A stretch of 64,000 nucleotides of DNA from Streptomyces sp. NBC_00490 (lineage in GTDB: Bacteria > Actinomycetota > Actinomycetes > Streptomycetales > Streptomycetaceae): positions 5,518,001-5,582,000 of the forward strand of contig NZ_CP107869.1 in NCBI RefSeq assembly GCF_036013645.1. Reading direction: 5' to 3'. Each line of letters opens with the position of its first letter. Position 1 is the stretch's first letter. Shown here piece after piece: positions 25,092-33,781 of this stretch. Made by a program: the position numbers and the translations under genes. The notes under the pieces were generated by a model. It saw only the letters and a list, made by a program, of their open reading frames with translations, did not search any database and was not told the origin of the DNA.

Positions 25092-26525
25092 TCAGCCGAT
25101 GAGGCCGGCGCCGAACGCGCCGTAGCCGCTGGACATGCCGAGGGAACCGGGTCCGAAGGAACGGATGCCGGCGGTGGTGATGCCGCTCGTCGTGCCGCGC
25201 AGCGACCAGACGGCGCCGGTGCCCTCGTTCTCGAAGCCGGCGGTCACCGTGTAGTCGGCGCGGCCGTCGCCGTTGACGTCGGAGAGGAGGACGTCCGAGC
25301 CGAAGTAGTCGGTGGACTCCGAGGTGCCGGGGACGTCGTAGGTGTCCTGCGAGATCGCGCGGCCGCCTTCGAGACGCGGGCCGACCAGCACCACGGAGGC
25401 GCCGGCGTCCTCGGCCTGGGTGGTGTCCTCGAAGGGAACGCCGATCGCGAGGTCGCCGTGGCCGTCGGCGTTGAAGTCGCCGATGGAGACCGCGCCGCCG
25501 AACCCGTCGCCGGCCTCGTCCGTGCCCGCGACCCCCTCGGAGCTCTGGGTGAGTTCGGCCATCGGCGCGTCCCCGTTGACGGGTCCGCCCGCCGAACCGC
25601 GGATGACGACGACCCGGCCGCCGAGGCTGCCGGACTGGTCGTCCTCCTCGGTGAGGACGTTGCCGAGGGCGATCTCGTCGTAGCCGTCGCCGTCGATGTC
25701 GCCGAGCGCGATCGACGTGCCGCCGTTCAGGGGGCGCGGCGAGCTGGTGTCGGGGCCGGCGGCGGATCCGAGGTAGGCGACGCCCCTGGACCAACTGCCC
25801 GAGGCGTGCAAGGTGTTGTGGGTGCGGTAGGTGAGGACCAGGTCGGACTTCTTGTCACCGTCGGTGTCGCCCGCCTTCATGGCGTCGACGGAGTACGCCG
25901 TCTCCGGCAGCCCGATCCTCTTCACCGAGCCGGTCGCGCCGGACCTGGTGAAACCGCCCCGGATCACATACGACTTGGTGCCGCCCGTGCCGACGGCGAG
26001 GTCCGCCCTGGCGTCGCCGTCGAAGTCGCCGGTGGTGAGGAGGCTGCCCCAGTTGTCGTGGGCGGAGACCGCAGGGTCCTTGACGGTGGTGCCGCCCTTG
26101 ACGCCGCTCGCGGATCCCCACAGCACGGTGACGGAACCGCCGTCGACGTCAGTGGCGACGTCCTCGCCGGGGGCGCCGACTGCGAGGTCGGTGTAGCCGT
26201 CCTTGTCGAGGTCGGCGATCGCGAGAGCCTCGCCGAAGGTGTCCTCGGCCTCGGCGGTGCCGGGCACGCCCGTGGTGTTCTGGCTGAGGACGGTGCGCTT
26301 GGCGGGGTCGAGGCCGTTCTTGGTGCCGTAGAGGACGGCGACGTAGCCGGCCATGCCCTTGCCGCCGACCTTCGCGTACGGCGCGGCGAACGCGATGTCG
26401 CCGTAGCCGTCGCCGTTGAAGTCCGCGGTGTACTGCTTCGTCGGGGCCGCCGTCGCGGCCGGGGCCGCGAGGGTGAGCAGGCCTGCGGTGAGCGCCACCG
26501 CGGTGGCGATGCGCAGAAGTCGCAT
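25092..26525 (-). CDS. Secreted FG-GAP propeller protein (C)
   Basis: A 477-residue protein; signal peptide ending AATAAP. Seven blades: DFNGDGYGDIA, DLDKDGYTDLA, DFDGDARADLA, DTDGDKKSDLV, DIDGDGYDEIA, DFNADGHGDLA, DVNGDGRADYT. Blades three and four have altered Ca2+ loops (DARAD, DKKSD). The region before blade two, AKRTVLSQNTTGVPGTAE, is shared nearly word for word with propeller D, showing that array members come from duplication. Confidence 0.87.
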   Translation of the reverse strand: MRLLRIATAVALTAGLLTLAAPAATAAPTKQYTADFNGDGYGDIAFAAPYAKVGGKGMAGYVAVLYGTKNGLDPAKRTVLSQNTTGVPGTAEAEDTFGEALAIADLDKDGYTDLAVGAPGEDVATDVDGGSVTVLWGSASGVKGGTTVKDPAVSAHDNWGSLLTTGDFDGDARADLAVGTGGTKSYVIRGGFTRSGATGSVKRIGLPETAYSVDAMKAGDTDGDKKSDLVLTYRTHNTLHASGSWSRGVAYLGSAAGPDTSSPRPLNGGTSIALGDIDGDGYDEIALGNVLTEEDDQSGSLGGRVVVIRGSAGGPVNGDAPMAELTQSSEGVAGTDEAGDGFGGAVSIGDFNADGHGDLAIGVPFEDTTQAEDAGASVVLVGPRLEGGRAISQDTYDVPGTSESTDYFGSDVLLSDVNGDGRADYTVTAGFENEGTGAVWSLRGTTSGITTAGIRSFGPGSLGMSSGYGAFGAGLIG

Positions 26526-26601
26526 GGGGTTCTTTCGTTTCGGGGTACGTCGAGGTCGTACGGCACCGGGGCACCGGGCCGCGGACCGGCCCGGTGGGTG
26601 A

Positions 26602-26646
26602 GTGGCCGAGCGGCCGAGCGGCGGAGTGGTTCAGCCGCTCAGCCAC
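26602..26646 (-). terminator. Imperfect long hairpin after propeller D
   Basis: Arms GTGGCCGAGCGGC (26602 on) and GCCGCTCAGCCAC (to 26646), one mismatch, in a zone of short GCCGAGCG repeats just after the stop at 26655. It may end the propeller D transcript or dampen read-through to C. Confidence 0.5.
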
Positions 26647-26654
26647 CCAGCCGC

Positions 26655-28139
26655 TCAGTCCGCGAAGTTGGCGCTGAAGGCCGGGCTGCCCGTCGTCGAG
26701 ACGCCCGACGTGCTCGGGGAGATGGTGCGGGAGCCGGTCGTGGTGATCTTCGTGCCGTTGGAGGGCAGGTAGAGAACCGCGCCGTTGCCGTCGTTCTCGT
26801 AGGAGCCCGCGATCAGGTCGGCGCGGCCGTCGCCGGTGACGTCGTCGAGCTTGACGTCGGCGCCGAGCGCGTCGTTCTTCTCGTCCTCGCCGGGCACGCC
26901 CGCGGTGGACTGGGCGAAGGACTGGGCGCCGGTGGAGGTGTTCAGACCGGAGGCGGAGCCGTACAGGACGGTGACCATGCCGGTGTCGGTGGCGCTGCCG
27001 ATGTTCTCGCCGGCGACGCCGACCACGAGGTCCTGGAAGCCGTCGCCGTTGATGTCGCCGAGGTCCAGCTCGTAGCCGAACCAGTCGTTCTTCTCGGAGG
27101 TACCGGGCACGTTGCCGGTGTTCTGCGTGATGCCGGTGACCGAGCCGGCGCCGCTCGCGGAGCCGTAGGTGATCCAGACCTTGCCGCCGTCGGCGCCGCC
27201 CGGGAAGGTGACGCTGCCGTCGTCGGTGGTCCTGTTCCAGTACATGCCGGAGACGATGTCGCCGAAGCCGTCGGCGTTGATGTCGCCGATCGCGGTGATG
27301 GCACCGGGCTTGAGGGTCTGCGCGGACGCGACGGACAGACCGCTCGCGGTGCCGGGGACCAGGTAGTTGGTGTTCCAGCCGTAGTCGGTCTCGGTCTCGA
27401 AGCCGTCGACCACCAGGTCGGTGCGGCCGTCGCCGTTGACGTCGCCCGCGGTGAGGTTGAGCGGGCCGCGGGCGCTGCCGCCGGACTGGATCGGCGGCTT
27501 GATGCTGGAGCGGCCGCCCACCGCGGTGCCGGAGGCGCTGATGCCGCCCTTGTAGACGTAGATCGTGCTGGAGGTGTTGCCCACCGCGAGGTCGTCCGTG
27601 CCGTCGCCGTCGTAGTCGCCGGCGGCGAGGTTCTTGCCCCAGGTGTCGTGCGAGGAGGGGGCCGGGTCGGCGATGGTCACGCCGGTGCCGGTGATGCCCT
27701 TCACGGAGCCCCACAGCACGGCCAGAGTGCCGCCGTCGGTGTCGCTGCCGACGTCCTCCCAGGGGGCGGAGACGGCGATGTCGTCGTAGCCGTCGTTGTT
27801 GAAGTCGCCGTAGGCGCTCTCCGCGCCGAAGAAGTCGCTCGTCTCGGCGGTGCCGGGCACGCCCGTGGTGTTCTGGCTGATGACGGAGCGCTTCGCGGAC
27901 GACACCCCGGTGCCGGTGCCGTACAGGACGACGAGCTGGCCGGCGCCCTTCTTGCCGTTGACGTACGCGCCGGCGGCCGAGAAGGCCACGTCGCCGATGC
28001 CGTCACCGTTGAAGTCGGCCTTCGCTACGACCGTCGAGTCCGCGGCCGTCGCCGTCGCGGCCGAGAAGGTGAGCAGACCGCCCGTCAGCGCGGCAGCGGT
28101 GGCCGTCGCGAGGGCGAGTCGCAGATGGTGCTGGTGCAT
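26655..28139 (-). CDS. Secreted FG-GAP propeller protein (D)
   Basis: A 494-residue protein starting at the ATG at 28139 (GGAG upstream); the longer frame to 28184 lacks a signal peptide start. Signal peptide ends TATAAD. Seven blades: DFNGDGIGDVA, DFNNDGYDDIA, DYDGDGTDDLA, DVNGDGRTDLV, DINADGFGDIV, DINGDGFQDLV, DVTGDGRADLI. All loops look competent for Ca2+. First of four consecutive secreted copies in transcription order. Confidence 0.88.
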   Translation of the reverse strand: MHQHHLRLALATATAAALTGGLLTFSAATATAADSTVVAKADFNGDGIGDVAFSAAGAYVNGKKGAGQLVVLYGTGTGVSSAKRSVISQNTTGVPGTAETSDFFGAESAYGDFNNDGYDDIAVSAPWEDVGSDTDGGTLAVLWGSVKGITGTGVTIADPAPSSHDTWGKNLAAGDYDGDGTDDLAVGNTSSTIYVYKGGISASGTAVGGRSSIKPPIQSGGSARGPLNLTAGDVNGDGRTDLVVDGFETETDYGWNTNYLVPGTASGLSVASAQTLKPGAITAIGDINADGFGDIVSGMYWNRTTDDGSVTFPGGADGGKVWITYGSASGAGSVTGITQNTGNVPGTSEKNDWFGYELDLGDINGDGFQDLVVGVAGENIGSATDTGMVTVLYGSASGLNTSTGAQSFAQSTAGVPGEDEKNDALGADVKLDDVTGDGRADLIAGSYENDGNGAVLYLPSNGTKITTTGSRTISPSTSGVSTTGSPAFSANFAD

Positions 28140-28348
28140 GCGGGTTCTCCTGCGGCATGCGGGGACGCCCGGCGGGGCGTCCACAGTCGATGGGGGCGGA
28201 CCGGCCGTGTTCGCCGGGAGTACTCCTCGGCCACACAGGTCGGTCGGCGCTCAGGAGACCTCTGTCGGGACGTAAGGGTTGTACGTGTGTTCGGTAAATT
28301 TTTGTGACCCTTGTGTCCCCTGTGACGGCCGGGGACGACCCGGGGTTC

Positions 28349-29665
28349 TCAGTCGGCTTCCAGGAACTCCGAGGTGGAGAAGGTGACCGTCGGCTCGCTG
28401 CTCAGGAGCCCCTTCTTGGCCCCGGAGAAGACCGCGACGCTGTCCTTGGTCTCGCCCTGGTACGTCCGCACCGCGAGGTCCGCCCGGCCGTCCCCGTCGA
28501 AGTCGCCGACCGAGAGGACCCGGGTGGTGCCCACGGCGTCCGGCTCGACGGTGACCATGCCCGAGGCCGACAGTCCGGCCGTACGGCCTCGGAACACCTT
28601 GAGCCGCGACCCGCTGGAGACGAGCTCGCTCAGCCCGTCGCCGTCGAAGTCGGCCGCGTCGAGCACGGAGCCGGGGGAGGAGAGGGTGGCGCGGGCGGCG
28701 CTCGGCAGGTCGTAGCGCAGGGCGGTGCCGCCCATCGCGCCGATCGCCGCGTCCAGGGCCCTGCCCTTGCCGAAGCGGCCGAGTGCGACGTCGATGCCGG
28801 CCGGCAGGAGGGTGCCGGTGCGGGTCGGGCCGGCGGGGCCGCCGAGGACGAGGGCGGAGGTGGCGGTGCCGTCCGCGGTACGGACGACCAGGTCGTCGTA
28901 TCCGTCGCGGTTCACGTCGGTGGCCGGGCCCGTGGGGAGCTCGCCGGGGGCGGGGACGGGCGCGTTGGCCGCCTTCGGGGCGCCCTTCTGGGTGAAAGGG
29001 CCGCGCAGATAGGTGAGTCGGGAGCCCGAGGCGTGCAGGACGAGGTCCTGGGCGTCGTCCCCGTCGAAGTCCCCGCACACCGGCTGGTCCGGCCAGTCGT
29101 TGCCGGCCCGGGCGCGTGCCGGGACGACGAGCTTGACGGCCTTGCCGGTGAGGCCGGACGGGGAGCCGAAGAGGACCTGGAGGGGGACCGGCGGCTGTCC
29201 CTGGCCGTCGTAGGGCGGGTCGGTCGACACGACGAGGTCCGTGAAGCCGTCCCCGTCGAGGTCGCAGGTGGCCTCCGCCTCGAACACGGCGGGCAGTTGC
29301 CCCTTGGTGGCGACGGCCTGCTTCGCCGGACTCAGCAACTGCCGCGCGCCCGGCGTCAGTCCGCGCGCGCTCCCGTAGACGATCCCGATGCCCGCGTCGT
29401 CCGCGTGCGCCTGCGCCTTGACCAGGTCGTCGAGTACGAGGTCCCGGTGGCCGTCGCCGTTGAAGTCGTCGGCGACATCACTGCCCTTGCCGCGCGGGAC
29501 GGGCAGCTTCGCGGGGGCGTTCGCGGCGCGCACGGGCGGCGTGCCGCGGGCGGCGCTCCCGGTGTGCTGGGTGGGTCCGCAGGAGACGAGCAGGAGGGCG
29601 CCGCAGAGCACCGCCGTACCCGCCCCGGCTATTCGCACGCGCACCGCACACCTCGTCAGCATCAT
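28349..29665 (-). CDS. FG-GAP propeller lipoprotein (E)
   Basis: A 438-residue lipoprotein: signal segment ending at the lipobox LLLVSC near residue 28, then a short linker and the propeller. ATG at 29665 is chosen over 29692 because the signal peptide starts there and GAGG precedes it. Blades: DFNGDGHRDLV, DLDGDGFTDLV, DFDGDDAQDLV, DVNRDGYDDLV, a degenerate fifth (GRFGKGRALDAAI), DFDGDGLSELV, DFDGDGRADLA. It is the only membrane-anchored member, so it could hold or localise the secreted ones; this is inference. It lies 209 bases upstream of propeller D. Confidence 0.85.
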   Translation of the reverse strand: MMLTRCAVRVRIAGAGTAVLCGALLLVSCGPTQHTGSAARGTPPVRAANAPAKLPVPRGKGSDVADDFNGDGHRDLVLDDLVKAQAHADDAGIGIVYGSARGLTPGARQLLSPAKQAVATKGQLPAVFEAEATCDLDGDGFTDLVVSTDPPYDGQGQPPVPLQVLFGSPSGLTGKAVKLVVPARARAGNDWPDQPVCGDFDGDDAQDLVLHASGSRLTYLRGPFTQKGAPKAANAPVPAPGELPTGPATDVNRDGYDDLVVRTADGTATSALVLGGPAGPTRTGTLLPAGIDVALGRFGKGRALDAAIGAMGGTALRYDLPSAARATLSSPGSVLDAADFDGDGLSELVSSGSRLKVFRGRTAGLSASGMVTVEPDAVGTTRVLSVGDFDGDGRADLAVRTYQGETKDSVAVFSGAKKGLLSSEPTVTFSTSEFLEAD

Positions 29666-29806
29666 CGACAACGAACCTCGGTAATGATGCACGCGTTCGA
29701 GCCCGGGGTTAAGGGGGAGTTCAGCCGGGGTTCGCGAGCAAGGGCCCGGGCGCCGTGACGGCGTCGTCGCGGCGCTGGTCCGGGCAGGCCCGCCGGGGCG
29801 TGGGTG

Positions 29807-30724
29807 TCACGGTGTGTTCCGCACCTCGCGGTGGACCGCCCAGGGGTCCGCCACGGGGCCCAGGTGCCGGAGCTTGTCGGGGTTGATGACGTTGCGGATC
29901 GTCCGGATCCGCCCGTCGCGGACGTCGAGGACCATGGTGTGGAGCACCTTGCCGTCCCGGTCCCGGAAGACCGCCCCCGGCTCGCCGTTGACCTCGTGCG
30001 GCTCGAAGGTCACCGCGGCCCGGGCCATCCGCGGGAAGACGTCGGCCAGCAGCCGGGCCACGTTCCGCGCGCCGGCGACGGCCCTGGCCAGCTGCGGGGC
30101 CTTGCCGCCGCCGTCGCCGACCAGCGTCACCTCGGCGGCGAGCAGTTCCTGGAGGCTGTCCACATCGCCCTCGCGCAGCGCCTGGAAGAACCGCGACGCC
30201 AGTTCCGTGCGCTCCTTGCGGCTCGCCTCGAACCGGGGCCGGCCCTCGGCCATGTGGCGCCGCGCCCGCACCACCAGCTGGCGGCACGCCGCCTCGGAGC
30301 GCCCCACCGCCGACGCGACCTCGGGGAAGCCGAAGTCGAACACCTCCCGCAGCACGAACACCGCCCGCTCCAGCGGGGACAGCCGCTCCAGCAGCAACAG
30401 GGCCGCCGTCGACACCGAGTCCGCCAGCTCCGCCGACCGCTCCGGGTCCTGGTAGGGGTCGGCGAGCAGCGGCTCGGGGAACCACGGACCGACGTAGGCC
30501 TCGCGCCGGACGCGGGCGGAGCGGAGCACGTTGATCGAGACCCGGGTCACCGCGGCCGAGAGATAGGCCTTGGCCGAGCGGGGCTCGGTCGGTGCCGCCT
30601 CGTAGCGCAGCCAGGTCTCCTGGACGGCGTCCTCGGCCTCGCTGACGCTGCCGAGGATCCGGTAGGCGATCGAGAAGAGCAGCGGCCGCAGTTCCTGGAA
30701 CTCCTCGGTCCTGGTCCTGCTCAT
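29807..30724 (-). CDS. ECF41-type sigma factor with C-terminal SnoaL-like domain
   Basis: A 305-residue sigma factor. Sigma2 (LLFSIAYRILGSVSEAEDAVQETWLRY) and sigma4 (LSPLERAVFVLREVFDFGFPEVASAVGRSEAACRQLVVRARRHM) are complete. The C-terminal domain of about 110 residues is SnoaL-like, as in ECF41/SigJ, where it controls activity in place of an anti-sigma factor; the linker motif YVGPWFPEPL and the closing NPDKLRH are diagnostic. A GAGGGGAG ribosome site precedes the ATG. ECF41 sigma genes usually sit next to a small oxidoreductase, carboxymuconolactone decarboxylase or DoxX gene, and a DoxX-like gene lies directly upstream here. Confidence 0.93.
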   Translation of the reverse strand: MSRTRTEEFQELRPLLFSIAYRILGSVSEAEDAVQETWLRYEAAPTEPRSAKAYLSAAVTRVSINVLRSARVRREAYVGPWFPEPLLADPYQDPERSAELADSVSTAALLLLERLSPLERAVFVLREVFDFGFPEVASAVGRSEAACRQLVVRARRHMAEGRPRFEASRKERTELASRFFQALREGDVDSLQELLAAEVTLVGDGGGKAPQLARAVAGARNVARLLADVFPRMARAAVTFEPHEVNGEPGAVFRDRDGKVLHTMVLDVRDGRIRTIRNVINPDKLRHLGPVADPWAVHREVRNTP

Positions 30725-30767
30725 GCCGCTCCCCTCGGCCGACGGTGTGCCCCATTCTCGCGCCCTG

Positions 30768-31151
30768 TCAGCCGGTGAACGACTCGGGGCCGAAGCGGCC
30801 CCAGGCGATGAACACCGCGAGCACGAGGTAGACCGTGTTCAGCGCCACGAACTTCGCCTCGCCGAGCCGGCCGTGGGTGATCATCGCACCGGCCATCAGC
30901 AGGATCCAGCAGACGGCGGTCACCGGCACCAGGGCCGGGGCGATGTCGACCACGGCGGGCAGGACCAGGCCGACGGCGGCCAGCAGTTCGAGGACACCGA
31001 GGCTCTTGAGGAAGCCGACGCTCACCTGTGCCGTCCAGGCCCCGCCGGGGGCCGCGGCCAGCTTCTCCCGCGGTACGAAGGTCTTGGTGACGCCACCGGT
31101 CAGGGCTACCGCGGCGAGCAGTGCGGCACCGATCCACAGCGCGAGGTTCAT
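30768..31151 (-). CDS. DoxX-like membrane protein, ECF41 partner
   Basis: A 127-residue protein with four transmembrane helices: residues 3-22, about 45-65, 68-92 and 102-120. AAGGAG precedes the ATG at 31151. The pattern VTKTFVPREKLAAAP and SVGFLKSLGVLELLAAVGLVLP fits the DoxX-like group. Its stop is 43 bases from the start of the ECF41 sigma gene on the same strand. Known ECF41 sigma factors control exactly such neighbouring genes, so this is probably a target as well as an operon partner. Confidence 0.85.
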   Translation of the reverse strand: MNLALWIGAALLAAVALTGGVTKTFVPREKLAAAPGGAWTAQVSVGFLKSLGVLELLAAVGLVLPAVVDIAPALVPVTAVCWILLMAGAMITHGRLGEAKFVALNTVYLVLAVFIAWGRFGPESFTG

Positions 31152-31252
31152 CGTCCACTCCTTGAGTCCTTGAGCGAGGTTGCCGTCGCCCCTAGGACAA
31201 GGCGGCGGCCTCGCCAGTGACATCGCCGAGCACCTGGGCCGCACCGAACAGC

Positions 31253-31288
31253 GACGCCCCCCAGGCCCGGGTGGGCGTGGGGGGCGTC
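31253..31288 (-). terminator. Terminator after the EtfD-like gene
   Basis: A 10-base-pair stem (GACGCCCCCC / GGGGGGCGTC) with a 16-base loop, 18 bases beyond the stop at 31307. Confidence 0.65.
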
Positions 31289-31306
31289 GGAGTGCCGTAC
31301 GGGCTG

Positions 31307-33574
31307 CTACTTCACCGGTTCCGATTCCGGGGCGGGTTCCGTCTCCGTCGCGTCCTGCGGGTCCACCGGGGTCTTCACGGACTCCAGCAGGAGCTGGGCC
31401 ACGTCGACGACCGTGACGGACTCCTTGGCCTTGCCCTCGTTCTTCTTGCCGTTGACCGAGTCGGTCAGCATGACGAGGCAGAACGGGCAGGCCGTGGAGA
31501 CGATGTCGGGGTTGAGGGAGAGGGCTTCGTCGACGCGCTCGTTGTTGATGCGCTTGCCGATCCGCTCCTCCATCCACATCCGCGCACCACCGGCGCCGCA
31601 GCAGAAGCCGCGCTCCTTGTGGCGGTGCATCTCCTGCTGGCGCAGGCCCGGGACGGCCGACATGATCTCGCGCGGGGGCGTGTAGATCTTGTTGTGACGG
31701 CCCAGGTAGCAGGGGTCGTGGTAGGTGATGAGGCCGTCCACCGGGGTCACCGGGAGCAGCTTGCCCTCGTCGATGAGGTGCTGGAGCAGCTGGGTGTGGT
31801 GGATGGTCTCGTAGTCGCCGCCGAGCTGCGGGTACTCGTTGCCGATCGTGTTCAGGCAGTGCGGGCAGGTCGCGACGATCTTCTTCGCCGACCGCGGCTT
31901 CTTCGTCGCCGGGTCCTCGTCGTCCTCGCCGAAGGCCATGTTCAGCGCGGCGACGTTCTCCATGCCCAGTTCCTGGAACAGGGGCTCGTTGCCGAGGCGG
32001 CGGGCCGAGTCACCGGTGCACTTCTCGTCGCCGCCCATGATCGCGAACTTGACGCCCGCGATGTGGAGCAGTTCCGCGAAGGCCTTGGTGGTCTTCTTGG
32101 CGCGGTCCTCCAGGGAGCCCGCGCAGCCGACCCAGTACAGGTACTCGACCTCGGACAGGTCCTCGATGTCCTTGCCGACGACCGGGACCTCGAAGTCGAG
32201 TTCCTTGAGCCACTCCAGGCGCTGCTTCTTGGCCAGGCCCCAGGGGTTGCCCTTCTTCTCCAGGTTCTTGAGCATCGTGCCCGCCTCGGACGGGAACGCG
32301 GACTCGATCATCACCTGGTAGCGGCGCATGTCGACGATGTGGTCGACGTGCTCGATGTCGACGGGGCACTGCTCGACACAGGCGCCGCAGGTGGTGCAGG
32401 ACCACAGGACGTCCGGGTCGATGACGCCGTTCTCCTCGGCGGTGCCGATCAGCGGGCGCTCGGCCTCCGCCAGAGCCGCGGCGGGCACATTGGCCAGCTG
32501 CTCCTCGGACGCCTTCTCCTCGCCCTCCATCGTCTTGCCGCCGCCCGCCAGCAGGTAGGGCGCCTTGGCGTGCGAGTGGTCCCGCAGCGACATGATCAGC
32601 AGCTTCGGGGAGAGCGGCTTGCCGGTGTTCCAGGCCGGGCACTGCGACTGGCAGCGACCGCACTCGGTGCAGGTCGAGAAGTCGAGGAGGCCCTTCCAGG
32701 AGAACTGCTCGACCTGGGAGACGCCGAAGACGTCGTCCTCGCCCGGGTCGGTGAAGTCGATCGGCTTGCCGGCGGAGGTCATGGGCTGGAGGCCGCCGAG
32801 TGCGGTGGAGCCGTCCGCGTTGCGCTTGAACCAGATGTTCGGGAACGCGAGGAAGCGGTGCCAGGCGACGCTCATGTTGGCGTTCAGCGAGACGACGATC
32901 ATCCAGATGAACGAGACGCTGACCTTGATGCCGGCGAAGAGGTAGACCAGCGTCTGGAGCGTGGAGACGTCGAGCGTCCGGAAGGCGGCGACCAGCGGGT
33001 ACGAGGCGAAGAACGCGGCCTCGTAGTGGTCCACGTGGTGCATCGCGCCCTCGAGGCCGCGCAGTACGTAGATCACGATGCCGATGGTGAGGATGACGTA
33101 CTCGACGAAGTACGCCTGCCAGGCCTTGGAGCCCGCGAAGCGGGACTTGCGGCCGGGGCGCGAGGGCAGGTTCAGCAGGCGGATCGCGATGAGCACGGCG
33201 ATGCCGAGGCCGGTCATCACGGTGATGAACTCGACGTACATCTCCCAGGGCAGCCAGCCGCCGATGACCGGGAGGACGAAGTCGGCCTGGAAGAGCTGGC
33301 CCAGGGCCTGGCCCAGGATCGGGATCAGCGTCAGGAAGCCCATCGCCACGAACCAGTGGGCGAAGCCCACGATCCCCCAGCGGTTCATCCGCGTGTGGCC
33401 GAGGAACTCCTTCACCAGCGTCACACTGCGCTGGTAGGGGTTGTCGATCCGGGTCCCGGCGGGCAGGGGCTGGCCGAGCATGAAAAACCGGACGAACTGC
33501 GCGATGACGCGTGCGAACAATGCCGCGCCGACCACGGTCAGGACCAGCGACACGATGATCGCGGCGAGTTGCAT
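31307..33574 (-). CDS. EtfD-like membrane Fe-S oxidoreductase (CCG-domain)
   Basis: A 755-residue membrane protein. Residues 1-240 hold about six transmembrane helices with conserved His (GFAHWFVAMGF, GAMHHVDHY, VAWHRFLAFP) that could bind haem. Two [4Fe-4S] ferredoxin sets follow (CTECGRCQSQCP, CTTCGACVEQCP), then two CCG/heterodisulfide-reductase-type modules (CAGSLED, CPHCLNTIGNEYP, HDPCYLGRHN, GFCCGAGGARMW). The layout matches mycobacterial Rv0338c (EtfD), which passes electrons from ETF and fatty-acid oxidation to menaquinone. GAGGAG precedes the ATG. A TTAC-N6-GTAA inverted repeat upstream may be its operator. The acidic tail is not conserved. Confidence 0.85.
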   Translation of the reverse strand: MQLAAIIVSLVLTVVGAALFARVIAQFVRFFMLGQPLPAGTRIDNPYQRSVTLVKEFLGHTRMNRWGIVGFAHWFVAMGFLTLIPILGQALGQLFQADFVLPVIGGWLPWEMYVEFITVMTGLGIAVLIAIRLLNLPSRPGRKSRFAGSKAWQAYFVEYVILTIGIVIYVLRGLEGAMHHVDHYEAAFFASYPLVAAFRTLDVSTLQTLVYLFAGIKVSVSFIWMIVVSLNANMSVAWHRFLAFPNIWFKRNADGSTALGGLQPMTSAGKPIDFTDPGEDDVFGVSQVEQFSWKGLLDFSTCTECGRCQSQCPAWNTGKPLSPKLLIMSLRDHSHAKAPYLLAGGGKTMEGEEKASEEQLANVPAAALAEAERPLIGTAEENGVIDPDVLWSCTTCGACVEQCPVDIEHVDHIVDMRRYQVMIESAFPSEAGTMLKNLEKKGNPWGLAKKQRLEWLKELDFEVPVVGKDIEDLSEVEYLYWVGCAGSLEDRAKKTTKAFAELLHIAGVKFAIMGGDEKCTGDSARRLGNEPLFQELGMENVAALNMAFGEDDEDPATKKPRSAKKIVATCPHCLNTIGNEYPQLGGDYETIHHTQLLQHLIDEGKLLPVTPVDGLITYHDPCYLGRHNKIYTPPREIMSAVPGLRQQEMHRHKERGFCCGAGGARMWMEERIGKRINNERVDEALSLNPDIVSTACPFCLVMLTDSVNGKKNEGKAKESVTVVDVAQLLLESVKTPVDPQDATETEPAPESEPVK

Positions 33575-33627
33575 GTCGGGGCTCCTCGGGCCTGCGATGG
33601 GGTTCTTTCGAGCGGGGTCGAGCGAGA

Positions 33628-33641
33628 TTACTAAGCGGTAA
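33628..33641. promoter_or_regulatory. Inverted repeat TTAC-N6-GTAA, candidate operator
   Basis: TTACTAAGCGGTAA sits 54 bases upstream of the EtfD-like start in an otherwise AT-rich promoter zone. Such short TTAC/GTAA repeats are typical of TetR-family operators on fatty-acid catabolism genes. The regulator is not in the window. Confidence 0.45.
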
Positions 33642-33769
33642 CTTATGCAGTTCTACGAGAGTACCCGCATCGTCTCTCGCACTGTAGCCAGGCGTGCGGT
33701 GATCTATGTCGCTGAGGGTTGCCTTAAGAACTGACCGTGTTATTCGTACCAAATTGATACATTCGCCCC

Positions 33770-33781
33770 TAATTTAGACCT
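33770..33781 (+). promoter_or_regulatory. -10 element for a probable leaderless mRNA
   Basis: TAATTT (33770-33775), six bases, then GTG. No ribosome site is present. Confidence 0.55.

Noticed and set aside
23109..28307. A 1732-codon open frame on the plus strand across the propeller array
   Set aside because: It is antisense to four well-supported signal-peptide genes with Asp-rich blades; the frame exists because of extreme GC bias and the repeats.
21891..29665. Insertion sequence or phage tail module in the propeller region
   Set aside because: No transposase, integrase, terminal repeats or structural phage genes are present; all frames are exported propellers.
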